23,998 bases of DNA from a virus. The stretch spans positions 1-23,998 of the IMG/VR virus record IMGVR_UViG_3300025138_000350; one strand, given 5' to 3'. The notes under the pieces are model-generated. The model saw only the letters and a list, made by a program, of their open reading frames with translations, made no database searches and was not told the DNA's origin. Below, one piece after another: positions 12,201 through 18,567 of this stretch (within the stretch, counting starts at the first letter, position 1; every line of letters begins with the position of its first letter). The translations under genes were made by a program, and so were the position numbers.

Positions 12201-14925
12201 TTTTATAGGCGATGAAGCAGGTACTGCAATTACTACTGGTTTCCAAAATGTAGCAGTTGGTTATTTAGCATTAGATGCAGAAGATACAGGTGGCAGAAGC
12301 GTTGCCGTGGGTATGCAAGCGTTGTCATCACAAAATAATGACGCATCAAATTACAACACAGCAGTAGGTTACAACGCAGGTCTATCAGTAACCACAGGTC
12401 AATACAACACTCTTATTGGCGGTGATGCAGGTGATGCTTTAACCACAGGCGGCTCAAATGTTGCTATAGGTTATTTTGCTCTTTCCTCAGAAGATGCTCA
12501 TGGTCTTAACGTGGCTGTAGGTAATAGAGCTTTAGGGAATCAAAACGCAGGAACAAATGCTTACAACACTGCTGTTGGTAATGACGCAGGTCTATCAGTA
12601 ACCACAGGCGTAAAAAACATTCTCATAGGTGGTTTAGCAGGTGATGCAATTACAGATGCTGACGGTAATGCGGCTATGGGTCATTCTGCACTGTCTTCAA
12701 ATGTTCTTGGAAGCTACAGCGTAGCAATTGGTTTTAGAGCTTTAAATAATCAAAATCCTGTAGATGGTAGCGGAAACGCCACAGCCGTTGATATGTACAA
12801 CACCGCTATTGGAACAGATGCAGGAACCTCAGTAACCGTAGGCACTGAAAACACAATTATAGGTGCTTTAGCAGGTGATGCCTTAACTAACTCAGATAGA
12901 AACGTAGCATTAGGATCATCCGCTTTAGGCGCTGAAATATTAGGTCAGTACAGTACAGCCATTGGTTGGAACGCTTTAGGCGTACAATCAAACAGCAGTG
13001 CGACAAATGCTCTTAATACCGCAGTAGGATATAACGCAGGTGCGGCAGTAAGCACAGGCACACAAAATACCATTATGGGAGGTTTAGCGGCTGATGCTTT
13101 GGACATAGGAGCAGAAAATGTTGTTATTGGTTATAACGCTTTAACAGATTCTCAAGAAAGCATAGGCAATGTAATTATTGGACATGAGGCAGGTGGTAAT
13201 TTAGCCGATGGCGATAGTAATGTTGCTGTAGGTAAATTGGCTTTATACGGTGGAAGTAGTGCAAACTCTTCAAACAATGTCGCTATTGGCGCACAGGCAC
13301 TAAGACTTACTACAACAGGAGGTAACAATGTTGGTGTAGGGCATACGGCAGGTAAAGCTACTACAACAGGTCATAGTAATGTAGCTATTGGTTATGAATC
13401 ATTGCTTACTGAAGATACAGGAAGAAAAAATGTAGCAGTAGGGTTTGAAACTTTAAAAGTTCAAAACTCTGATGTAGATAATTACAACACGGCAGTGGGT
13501 TATCAGGCAGGTGTTGCTGTAACAGAAGGCGTACAAAACACGCTTATCGGTGCTTCAGCAGGTGACCATTTAGCCCATGCAGACTTTAACGTGGCTGTTG
13601 GGTACGGTGCATTAGATGCTGATACACAAGGAAGTAAATCAACAGCTATTGGAAAAAGTTCTTTAACTAATCAAAACTATAGTTCTGCAACAGATTCTCA
13701 TAATACAGCCGTAGGTTTTCATTCTGGTCTTGCAATAACTACAGGTGTCCGCAACACTTATGTAGGGTCTTTAGTAGGCGATAGCACAACAGATGCTGAC
13801 TTTAACGTAGCCGTTGGTTTTAATGCTTTAAGTTCAAATGTATTAGGTAGTAAGTCAGTAGCAGTAGGAACAGATTGTTTAACAGCGCAAAAACCTGTAG
13901 ATGGTAACGGAGATGACGTAGCTACTGATATGTTTAACACTGCTATGGGCTTTCAGGCAGGAGTAGCAGTAAGCACAGGCGTTCAAAATACCATTATTGG
14001 TGCTTTAGCAGGTGATGCCCTGACAGATGCTGATAACAATGTTGCTATGGGTTACTCTGCTTTAACAACAAATATCTTAGGCTCAGAAAGTGTAGCGATT
14101 GGTACATTTGCTTTAAACTCTCAAAATCCTGCATCAGCAACAAATATGTACAACGTAGCTGTAGGTCATAACTCTGGAGCCGCAATAACCACAGGCATTA
14201 AAAACACCTTCATTGGTGGTCTTGCAGGTGATCTGACTGATGATGGTGGGGAAAATGTTGCAATTGGATATCAGGCGCTATCAGCAAACTGTGAAGATGA
14301 AAATACTGCTTGTGGTTCTATAGCCCTTAGTGTTGCTACTGGCGCATCAAATACAGGGATTGGTAGAGCCGCAGGTTTTCAAATCACATCAGGGTCTAAT
14401 AATATAGCAATTGGACTCGATGCTCTGAGAACAGGAAGCCCCGGAGGCGCACAAACTACTGCGTCTAATAAGATTGGATTGGGTGATGAAAGAATTACTT
14501 CTGCACATATTCAAGTAGATTGGACAGTAGCCTCTGATGCAAGAGACAAGACAGACTTTACATCCCTAGACCTTGGCTTAGAGTTTGTTAAAGACTTGCA
14601 ACCTGTAACCTACAAGTGGGACAAGCGTTCTAAGTATGGTGACAAGACTGCTGATGGTTATGACCTTAACGCACAATCTCCAGATGGAACCCACAAAGAA
14701 GATTGGTTGGATATAGGTTTCAAAGCTCAAGAAGTTGAAGCCCTAGAAATTGCCGCAGGTTACAACAAAGACAACAAAACTAATCTAGTCTCTAGCCACA
14801 CTGAAGACGGTAAGCAGATGGGTCTACAGTACAGCAAGTTTGTACCAATCCTAGTCAAAGCCATCCAAGAACAACAAGCCTTGATTGAAGCATTAACCGC
14901 ACGAATAGAAACCTTAGAAGGATAA
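9223..14925 (+). CDS. Giant tail fibre / receptor-binding protein with YadA-like repeats and S74 self-cleaving chaperone domain
   Basis: A 1900-residue mosaic fibre, much longer than most podovirus fibres. Residues 1-150 begin MASTYTTNTGIEKPGTGEQS and probably attach the fibre to the virion. Residues 162-301 and 394-540 are two copies of one block. Three 35-residue tandem repeats (DVDGTTNLDVVDIDGAVDM...) occupy 283-387. Residues 541-970 are beta-rich with two FVDGG elements, in LFVDGGNNRVGVGT and LFVDGGEDHVNIGT. Residues 974-1742 are YadA/Hep_Hag-like repeats (NTAVGYNAG, NVAIGYxAL, SVAVGxxAL), expected to form a trimeric left-handed beta-roll. Residues 1771-1900 are a peptidase S74 intramolecular chaperone; SDARDK places S1771 and K1776 as the expected Ser/Lys dyad, with cleavage before S1771. 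The last 30 residues are a coiled coil. The fibre should trimerise, use the C-terminal domain for folding and then release it. SD is weak (GAGGC). Confidence 0.88.
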   Translation: MASTYTTNTGIEKPGTGEQSGTWGDTTNTNFDIIDQATNGIVSITLSATGSTGSPNDLPITNGALSNGRNRFIEFVDGGDIGGTVYVQLSPNDAEKVVHVRNSLSGSRSILIFQGTYNSSNDFELVAGKDYTLKFDGGGSGATVTDVNNNLTVTALDAGTVEFDSLSGTGSVAVTDIVDEDNMSSNSATKLATQQSIKAYVDAQVGTVDTLTEILANGNTTATDQKIQFRDSAIFINSSADGQLDIVADTEIQIAATTIDINGAINASGEIIAASLDISGNIDVDGTTNLDVVDIDGAVDMATTLTVAGNVDFNGDLDVDGTTNLDVVDIDGAVDMATTLTVAGNVDFNGDLDVDGTTNLDVVDIDGAVDMASTLTLAGNADFNGDLDVDGTIEFDALSGTGSVAVTDIADEDNMSSNSATKLATQQSIKAYVDSQVGTVDTLAEILANGNTTGSTDIEVTSAQKVQFRDSAIYINSSTDGQLDIVADTEIQIAATTIDINGAINASGEIIAASLDISGNIDVDGTTNLDVVDIDGAVDMASTLTVAGAVTGSSSFATAAGGTFTTASGNDLNIVYPDSRSLFFKEGSTTTLTLDNAQGATFAGDVTIPSNIIHAGDTNTFFGFHSSDLFRVTTGGVGRFEVSDSAVIINDSSQDMDFRVESNGNANMLFVDGGNNRVGVGTGSALEVLHVADSNPVVTVSSTSVDQAIRLELYEQKNGTADLGGFFEYSGASANSLLIGTTLNSTDTTHITLPRDGSGAATFNSSVTVGGGISMPTSINHVGDTDTNFGFPQNDHINFTTNNLERLRLSPDYTVFNDTGADTNFIVESSGNTAMLFVDGGEDHVNIGTTSDFGDTFNVSGAGHFTANVTLSRQSNDTGSTGLALEKTRSTSVNGNTVVQNGDQLGYVAFRGNDGDQFIDGAYVISFVDGTPGNNDMPTSLQFWTTADGASSPTSRFQIAADGSLSTPTAGTSNVRFGVNAGNSIASGGNHNVFIGDEAGTAITTGFQNVAVGYLALDAEDTGGRSVAVGMQALSSQNNDASNYNTAVGYNAGLSVTTGQYNTLIGGDAGDALTTGGSNVAIGYFALSSEDAHGLNVAVGNRALGNQNAGTNAYNTAVGNDAGLSVTTGVKNILIGGLAGDAITDADGNAAMGHSALSSNVLGSYSVAIGFRALNNQNPVDGSGNATAVDMYNTAIGTDAGTSVTVGTENTIIGALAGDALTNSDRNVALGSSALGAEILGQYSTAIGWNALGVQSNSSATNALNTAVGYNAGAAVSTGTQNTIMGGLAADALDIGAENVVIGYNALTDSQESIGNVIIGHEAGGNLADGDSNVAVGKLALYGGSSANSSNNVAIGAQALRLTTTGGNNVGVGHTAGKATTTGHSNVAIGYESLLTEDTGRKNVAVGFETLKVQNSDVDNYNTAVGYQAGVAVTEGVQNTLIGASAGDHLAHADFNVAVGYGALDADTQGSKSTAIGKSSLTNQNYSSATDSHNTAVGFHSGLAITTGVRNTYVGSLVGDSTTDADFNVAVGFNALSSNVLGSKSVAVGTDCLTAQKPVDGNGDDVATDMFNTAMGFQAGVAVSTGVQNTIIGALAGDALTDADNNVAMGYSALTTNILGSESVAIGTFALNSQNPASATNMYNVAVGHNSGAAITTGIKNTFIGGLAGDLTDDGGENVAIGYQALSANCEDENTACGSIALSVATGASNTGIGRAAGFQITSGSNNIAIGLDALRTGSPGGAQTTASNKIGLGDERITSAHIQVDWTVASDARDKTDFTSLDLGLEFVKDLQPVTYKWDKRSKYGDKTADGYDLNAQSPDGTHKEDWLDIGFKAQEVEALEIAAGYNKDNKTNLVSSHTEDGKQMGLQYSKFVPILVKAIQEQQALIEALTARIETLEG
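9706..10842 (+). repeat. Large internal duplication in the fibre gene
   Basis: The block at 9706-10125 (residues 162-301) recurs at 10402-10842 (residues 394-540). Both contain SLSGTGSVAVTDI or its near match, NMSSNSATKLATQQSIKAYV and DGQLDIVADTEIQIAATTID. The proteins are almost identical, apart from a seven-residue insertion in the second copy (DIEVTSAQ region), while the codons differ at many third positions. The space between the copies holds the 105-base tandem repeats. Confidence 0.85.
10069..10383 (+). repeat. Three tandem 105-base repeats in the fibre gene
   Basis: Units start at 10069, 10174 and 10279, each encoding 35 residues beginning DVDGTTNLDVVDIDGAVDM and continuing [AS]TLT[VL]AGN[VA]DFNGDL. 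By my count units 1 and 2 differ at 4 of 105 bases, all in third codon positions; unit 3 is more diverged. A truncated unit starts at 10384 (DVDGT), and another DVDGTTNL unit recurs at 10786. Confidence 0.88.
12142..14448 (+). repeat. YadA/Hep_Hag-like beta-roll repeat region of the fibre
   Basis: Residues 974-1742 repeat short motifs of the form N-x-A-[VIM]-G-x-x-[AS]-[GL]. They are arranged in super-units whose NTA/NVA starts fall at residues 1045, 1115, 1193, 1265, 1422, 1494, 1572 and 1644. The spacings are 70, 78, 72, 157, 72, 78 and 72. The 78-residue units carry an insertion resembling PVDGxGxxxAxDM. YadA-type heads form trimeric left-handed beta-rolls that bind surfaces. Confidence 0.82.
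14533..14550 (+). other. Predicted S74 autocleavage site in the fibre
   Basis: These codons give SDARDK, residues 1771-1776. In peptidase S74 intramolecular chaperones the Ser starting this motif and the Lys five residues later form the self-cleavage dyad, and the cut is just before the Ser. Cleavage here would release a 130-residue C-terminal chaperone from a 1770-residue mature fibre. Confidence 0.75.
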
Positions 14926-14931
14926 ATAATC

Positions 14932-15189
14932 ATGAGTGAAGCTAGAACTGAAGAAGAGATACAAACAATGTATGACGCAATTTCTGGTAGCGTTAGTGTC
15001 ATTAACAACTGTCTTAATCCAGACAATGAGTTTTGCAATGACGATACACCAGAAGAAAAGAAAGCTCGCGTAATGCGAAGTGAAGGTTATATGGCTATGG
15101 CTGTTGCCTTTGATGACTACGGTAGTCGTGATATGACTGCTATTAACACAGCTATAGCAACTGCTATTGCTTACGACCCAGATGCCTAG
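14932..15189 (+). CDS. Small acidic protein next to the fibre, unknown function
   Basis: An 85-residue acidic, helical protein starting 6 bases after the fibre stop, with AAGGA inside the fibre end. Visible segments are TEEEIQTMYDAISGSVSVIN, an acidic middle with two Cys (CLNPDNEFCNDDTPEEKKAR), and a helix with MAMAVAFDDYG ending AINTAIATAIAYDPDA. I do not recognise a family. Small genes directly after fibre genes often encode fibre-assembly chaperones or accessory tip proteins, but no sequence motif supports a specific role here. Confidence 0.7.
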   Translation: MSEARTEEEIQTMYDAISGSVSVINNCLNPDNEFCNDDTPEEKKARVMRSEGYMAMAVAFDDYGSRDMTAINTAIATAIAYDPDA

Positions 15190-15199
15190 GAGCTAAATC

Positions 15200-15550
15200 A
15201 TGGCTATAACCACTACTTGGTCAGTGACCAGTATGACCCACATGGACGCTGATGGTGGCGTTATTAAAGCGTATTGGACTTGCAATGCGGCTTCTGATGG
15301 AGACCCTGTTTACACAGCGGTAGAAGGCGGTAAGTTACTATGCACATACGATGCATCCTCATCAGATTTTATTAAATATTCCGATCTTAAAGAGTCTGAC
15401 GTTTTAGGTTGGATATATGACAGCATAAAAGAAGGTGAAGAAACAGCCGCTGAAGCTAAAAAGCGCGTTGAAGATAACCGTACAGCACGAGTGCAAGGTC
15501 AAATTGATCGTGCATCAACACAGGCTGAAGGACTACCTTGGAGCTCATAA
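15200..15550 (+). CDS. Conserved small phage protein (MAITTTWSVTSM family), fibre-adjacent
   Basis: A 116-residue protein. The N-terminal half is beta-rich: MAITTTWSVTSMTHMDADGG, VIKAYWTCNAASDGDPVYTA and EGGKLLCTYD. Then come DVLGWIYDSIKEG and a charged helix ending AEGLPWSS. I recall proteins of this pattern, with TTTWxV at the start, WTCxA in the middle and PW at the end, as frequent hypothetical proteins of cyanophages and other marine phages. It is probably a virion or fibre-assembly protein. AGGAG at 15188-15192 gives a good RBS, and the stop overlaps the next ATG (TAATG at 15548-15552). Confidence 0.74.
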   Translation: MAITTTWSVTSMTHMDADGGVIKAYWTCNAASDGDPVYTAVEGGKLLCTYDASSSDFIKYSDLKESDVLGWIYDSIKEGEETAAEAKKRVEDNRTARVQGQIDRASTQAEGLPWSS

Positions 15551-15921
15551 TGAATTTTATTAAAAAGTTATTCGGTAAAGCTGACATTATGACCAACCCT
15601 GTTGGAAGTAGTAGTAGCACCGGAATGGATTTTACATTGGCAAATGGAAGTTGGGATAAAAAGAAATCAGGCTACACCGGAGGTGCAACTTTTAACGCTA
15701 CTGCAACAATACAGGGTAATGCGCCGCAAAATAAAACGTGGACAATAAGAGTAAAAACTAGTTGTAACTCTTACGATAAAAGCCACACCGTGCAAACACT
15801 GGAGTCGTGTGATTTCACAATTAAAACCAATGGTATGTCAGACACTTCGATCCATATTTACATCACTTCAGATGATCCGTCACAAGCATCGGCATCTGGT
15901 AACTTACACATTACTTACTAG
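15550..15921 (+). CDS. Small beta-rich protein, fibre-adjacent, unknown function
   Basis: A 123-residue protein from ATG 15550, which overlaps the previous stop; an ATG at 15538 would add four residues but lies inside the upstream gene. The first 12 residues are basic and amphipathic (MNFIKKLFGKAD). After a Ser-rich linker there is a beta-sandwich-like domain with FTLANGSWDKK, TWTIRVKTSCNSYDKSHTVQ, CDFTIKTNGMSDTSIHIYIT and a final LHITY. The alternation of hydrophobic and polar residues suggests an Ig-like fold. No signal-peptide cleavage site is clear. A role at the fibre tip or in host adhesion is possible, but no family is recognised. Confidence 0.68.
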   Translation: MNFIKKLFGKADIMTNPVGSSSSTGMDFTLANGSWDKKKSGYTGGATFNATATIQGNAPQNKTWTIRVKTSCNSYDKSHTVQTLESCDFTIKTNGMSDTSIHIYITSDDPSQASASGNLHITY

Positions 15922-15929
15922 GATATATA

Positions 15930-16133
15930 ATGATTACTATTAACGACGTTACATACGAAGAGTCAGATTTAACGCCAGAAGCCATTGCAAATGTTGCTCG
16001 TGTTAACGAGCTAAGATCAGAGCGCAATGCTCATCAGATTAGAACAGCAGAGCTAGATGTTCTTATATCAGCCTATGCTAATGCTATAAAAGATAGTGTT
16101 GAAATCGTAGAAGACGAAGTAGAAGAAGCGTAA
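15930..16133 (+). CDS. Small coiled-coil protein (DUF6447-like)
   Basis: A 67-residue protein. It starts with a strand MITINDVTYEESDLTPEAIA followed by one long helix (ARVNELRSERNAHQIRTAEL DV... to VEDEVEEA). The layout 'ITI-x-x-x-x-Y-x-x-x-x-L then coiled coil' matches what I recall of DUF6447-type phage proteins, which occur beside tail genes. It probably oligomerises through the helix. The ATG is preceded by AGGATAT at 15921-15927, and the gap to the next gene holds only a weak AT-rich 5-base hairpin (16134-16146). Confidence 0.7.
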   Translation: MITINDVTYEESDLTPEAIANVARVNELRSERNAHQIRTAELDVLISAYANAIKDSVEIVEDEVEEA

Positions 16134-16154
16134 ACTTTATTAAAGTGAGATGAA

Positions 16155-18095
16155 ATGCCCCTTACTAAACTGCAATTTAGACCCGGTGTTAATCGCGAAA
16201 CTACCTCGTACACTAACGAAGGTGGTTGGTTTGACTGCGATAAAATTCGGTTTAGGTTTGGTACGCCAGAAAAAATTGGTGGTTGGCAAAAAAAGTCAGG
16301 GCGTTCTTATCTAGGAACTGCTCGCGCTTTACATCCTTTCGTTGCTTTAGATAGCACCTCATACGTAGGTGTAGGTACTCATCTTAAATACTATATAGAC
16401 GAAGGTGGTGGATTTAACGATATTACGCCAATCCGCGTTACAACCGCGGCGGGCGATGTTACGTTTTCCGCGGCCAACGGCTCTACTAGTATAATCGTTA
16501 CAGATACAAGCCATGGTGTGATTGTTGGTGATTTTGTAACTTTCAGCGGTGCCGCATCTCTAGGCGGCAACATAACCGCCGCGATTCTTAACCAAGAATA
16601 TCAAGTTGACACTGTTTCCAGTACAAGTGCTTACACGATTACTGCAAGAACCGTATCTACTATCAGTGATATTACGGTAGATGGTGTTTTAACGCCGACG
16701 ACTGTTACGGCCAGTGGATCTGATTCAGGCAATGGTGGAGGCTCCGTAATTGGTAAATACCAAGTTAACGTAGGGCTAGATACCTCTGTCGCGGGAACAG
16801 GTTGGGGCGCAGGAACATGGGGCAGAAATACGTGGGGCTCCTCTGCTAATCTAACGGTTGCCGGCTCGCAACTTAGAATTTGGAGCCATGACAATTTAGG
16901 TGAAGATTTAATTATAAATGTTCGCAACGGCGGCATTTTTTATTGGGACAAAAGTGTTTCTATAACAGGTCCTTTTACCCGAGCGGTCGCTTTGCAAGAC
17001 TTAGTTATTGATGGTGTAAGTAGTGATGGAACAGCACCTACGATTGCAAAGAAAGTGTTGGTGTCAGATAGAGATAGACACGTTATTGTTTTTGGGTGCG
17101 ATGCTGAAACCTCTATCGGCGTACAAGACCCACTTTTGATTAGATTTTCTGATCAAGGTAACCCGTTAGTGTGGCAGTCTTTAGCTACTAACACTGCGGG
17201 TGATTTGCGTATAGGTTCTGGTTCTGAAATTATTACAGCGGTAGAAACTAAGCAACAAATAATGGTGTTTACCGATTCTTCTTTACATGCTATGCAGTTT
17301 ATAGGCCCTCCTTTTACTTTCGGTATTACACAAGTAGCGGAAAATATCACAATTGCTAGTCCTCTAGCGGCAACCGCGGTAGATGACAACATTTACTGGA
17401 TGGGTGTAGAAGACTTTTATATCTATGGCGGTCAAGTTCAAAAGTTACCGTGCACGGTTCGTGCTTTTGTTTTTGACGATTTTAATTCTAACCAAGCTGA
17501 AAAAGTTGTTGCCGGGGTAAATTCTAGTTTTTCTGAAATCTGGTGGTTTTATCCTTCAGGTTCTAGTAACGAAAATGATCGTTACGTTGTTTACAATTAT
17601 CAAGAACAAGTTTGGTACTATGGTGCTCTAAACCGTACCGCTTGGATGGATCGCGGCATTAACAAAAATCCTATTAGTGCAAGCACTGATAATTATCTGT
17701 ATTTGCAAGAATTTGGGTTTGATGACGGAAGCACAGCACCTGTAACGGCAGTTTCTTCGTATATTGAAAGCAGTCAAATGGATATAGGTGAGGGCGATAA
17801 TTTTGTGTTCTTGAAAAAACTTATACCAGACATAACTTTTACCGACTCTACAGCAGACTCACCCTCGGCTAGTTTTATTTTGCAAGCACGTAACTATCCC
17901 GGTGAAAATTACACTAATACTACGACTAGTTCGACTGTTAGAACAGCCACCGTACCTGTTGAGCAATTTACCAATTTTGTAAATTTAAGGTTAAGGGGTC
18001 GATCTTTTGCGTTAAAAGTTGAATCAGTAAATACAGGTGTTGGGTGGAGACTAGGCTCCCCCAGAGTAGACATACAACAAGACGGGAGACGTTAG
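16155..18095 (+). CDS. Tail nozzle / packaged-DNA stabilisation protein (P22 gp10-like)
   Basis: A 646-residue, beta-rich protein. The N-terminus PLTKLQFRPGVNRETTSYTN, then EGGWFDCDKIRFRFGTPEKI and GGWQ, is the characteristic opening of the stabilisation/nozzle proteins of podovirus-like marine phages. Repeated blade-like segments follow: VGTHLKYYID, LIINVRNGGIFYWD, KVLVSDRDRHVIVFG and DDNIYWMGVEDFYIYGG. These suit a beta-propeller like P22 gp10. The region about 85-230 is an insertion of Ser/Thr-rich beta-sandwich type ending in GWGAGTWGRNTWG. The C-terminus has a beta domain with FVNLRLRGRSFALKVE. The protein should close the tail tube below the adaptor. It is longer than P22 gp10 (about 470 residues), mostly because of that insertion. 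Its stop overlaps the next GTG start. Confidence 0.78.
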   Translation: MPLTKLQFRPGVNRETTSYTNEGGWFDCDKIRFRFGTPEKIGGWQKKSGRSYLGTARALHPFVALDSTSYVGVGTHLKYYIDEGGGFNDITPIRVTTAAGDVTFSAANGSTSIIVTDTSHGVIVGDFVTFSGAASLGGNITAAILNQEYQVDTVSSTSAYTITARTVSTISDITVDGVLTPTTVTASGSDSGNGGGSVIGKYQVNVGLDTSVAGTGWGAGTWGRNTWGSSANLTVAGSQLRIWSHDNLGEDLIINVRNGGIFYWDKSVSITGPFTRAVALQDLVIDGVSSDGTAPTIAKKVLVSDRDRHVIVFGCDAETSIGVQDPLLIRFSDQGNPLVWQSLATNTAGDLRIGSGSEIITAVETKQQIMVFTDSSLHAMQFIGPPFTFGITQVAENITIASPLAATAVDDNIYWMGVEDFYIYGGQVQKLPCTVRAFVFDDFNSNQAEKVVAGVNSSFSEIWWFYPSGSSNENDRYVVYNYQEQVWYYGALNRTAWMDRGINKNPISASTDNYLYLQEFGFDDGSTAPVTAVSSYIESSQMDIGEGDNFVFLKKLIPDITFTDSTADSPSASFILQARNYPGENYTNTTTSSTVRTATVPVEQFTNFVNLRLRGRSFALKVESVNTGVGWRLGSPRVDIQQDGRR

Positions 18096-18391
18096 TGTCT
18101 AGAGGATTAGTACAACCACAGTTTCCAAGTGCTCCGGATGAGTACAATAAGCCCTTTATGGCGGAAGTCGTAAGGTCTTTTGCGGTATTTTTGCAACAAA
18201 TCAACAATCCGGGACCGTGGAGAGCAACAGATTTAGTTTTAACAAATTTACAAACCGATGACCAAGGTTTAGAGCTTGGTGGGTTATTTCAACAAGACGG
18301 CTATGTAAAGGTAACAATCCCATACATGCCTCACCCTAGAGGTAATGTGGGTACAGGAGCGGTAGGCGCGGCCACCGTAGCAATTTCATGA
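18095..18391 (+). CDS. Short conserved tail-module protein
   Basis: A 98-residue protein from GTG 18095, which overlaps the upstream stop (TAGTG). A GTG at 18044 would add 17 residues of shifted nozzle-gene sequence and is less likely. The conserved parts are PQFPSAPDEYNKPFMAEVVR, SFAVFLQQINNPGPWRATDL and VLTNLQTDDQGLELGGLFQQ, followed by DGYVKVTIPY. I recall this 'P-x-F-P-x-A-P-x-x-Y, R-x-F-x-x-F-x-x-Q, N-P-G' pattern from small structural proteins encoded after the gp10-like gene in marine phages. It probably sits in the tail complex; the exact role is unknown. Its stop overlaps the next ATG (ATGA). Confidence 0.74.
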   Translation: MSRGLVQPQFPSAPDEYNKPFMAEVVRSFAVFLQQINNPGPWRATDLVLTNLQTDDQGLELGGLFQQDGYVKVTIPYMPHPRGNVGTGAVGAATVAIS

Positions 18392-18567
18392 GTAAAGACT
18401 CTATTTTTTGTACAAAATGTTCGTATGTTTTGACGGTAAATACGCAACTCGATTTACCTGTTACAGAGAACTGTCCGCAGTGCGGCAACTTTTGGACGGG
18501 CGAAGAAAAACGAAGTACAATGATTGAAGTCACAATGCCAATAGCTTTGTCAGGTGGAGCAGGATAA
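18388..18567 (+). CDS. 59-residue zinc-ribbon mini-protein
   Basis: The ATG at 18388 overlaps the previous stop (ATGA) and TAA 18565-18567 overlaps the next ATG (TAATG), so it fills the gap exactly. It has two knuckles, C8-T-K-C11 and C29-P-Q-C32, spaced as in a rubredoxin/zinc-ribbon fold, with FCTKCSYVL and NCPQCGNFWTGEE around the ligands. The tail (MIEVTMPIALSGGAG) is hydrophobic and Gly-rich. It should bind one zinc ion. In phages such ribbons occur in transcription regulators and in small structural or assembly proteins. The location between tail and ejection-protein genes favours a virion or late-assembly role, but regulation of late expression is possible. Confidence 0.75.
   Translation: MSKDSIFCTKCSYVLTVNTQLDLPVTENCPQCGNFWTGEEKRSTMIEVTMPIALSGGAG

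Noticed and set aside
16134-16146. ACTTT/AAAGT hairpin before the nozzle gene
   Set aside because: Only five A-T-rich pairs with a three-base loop and no U-tract; too weak for a terminator.
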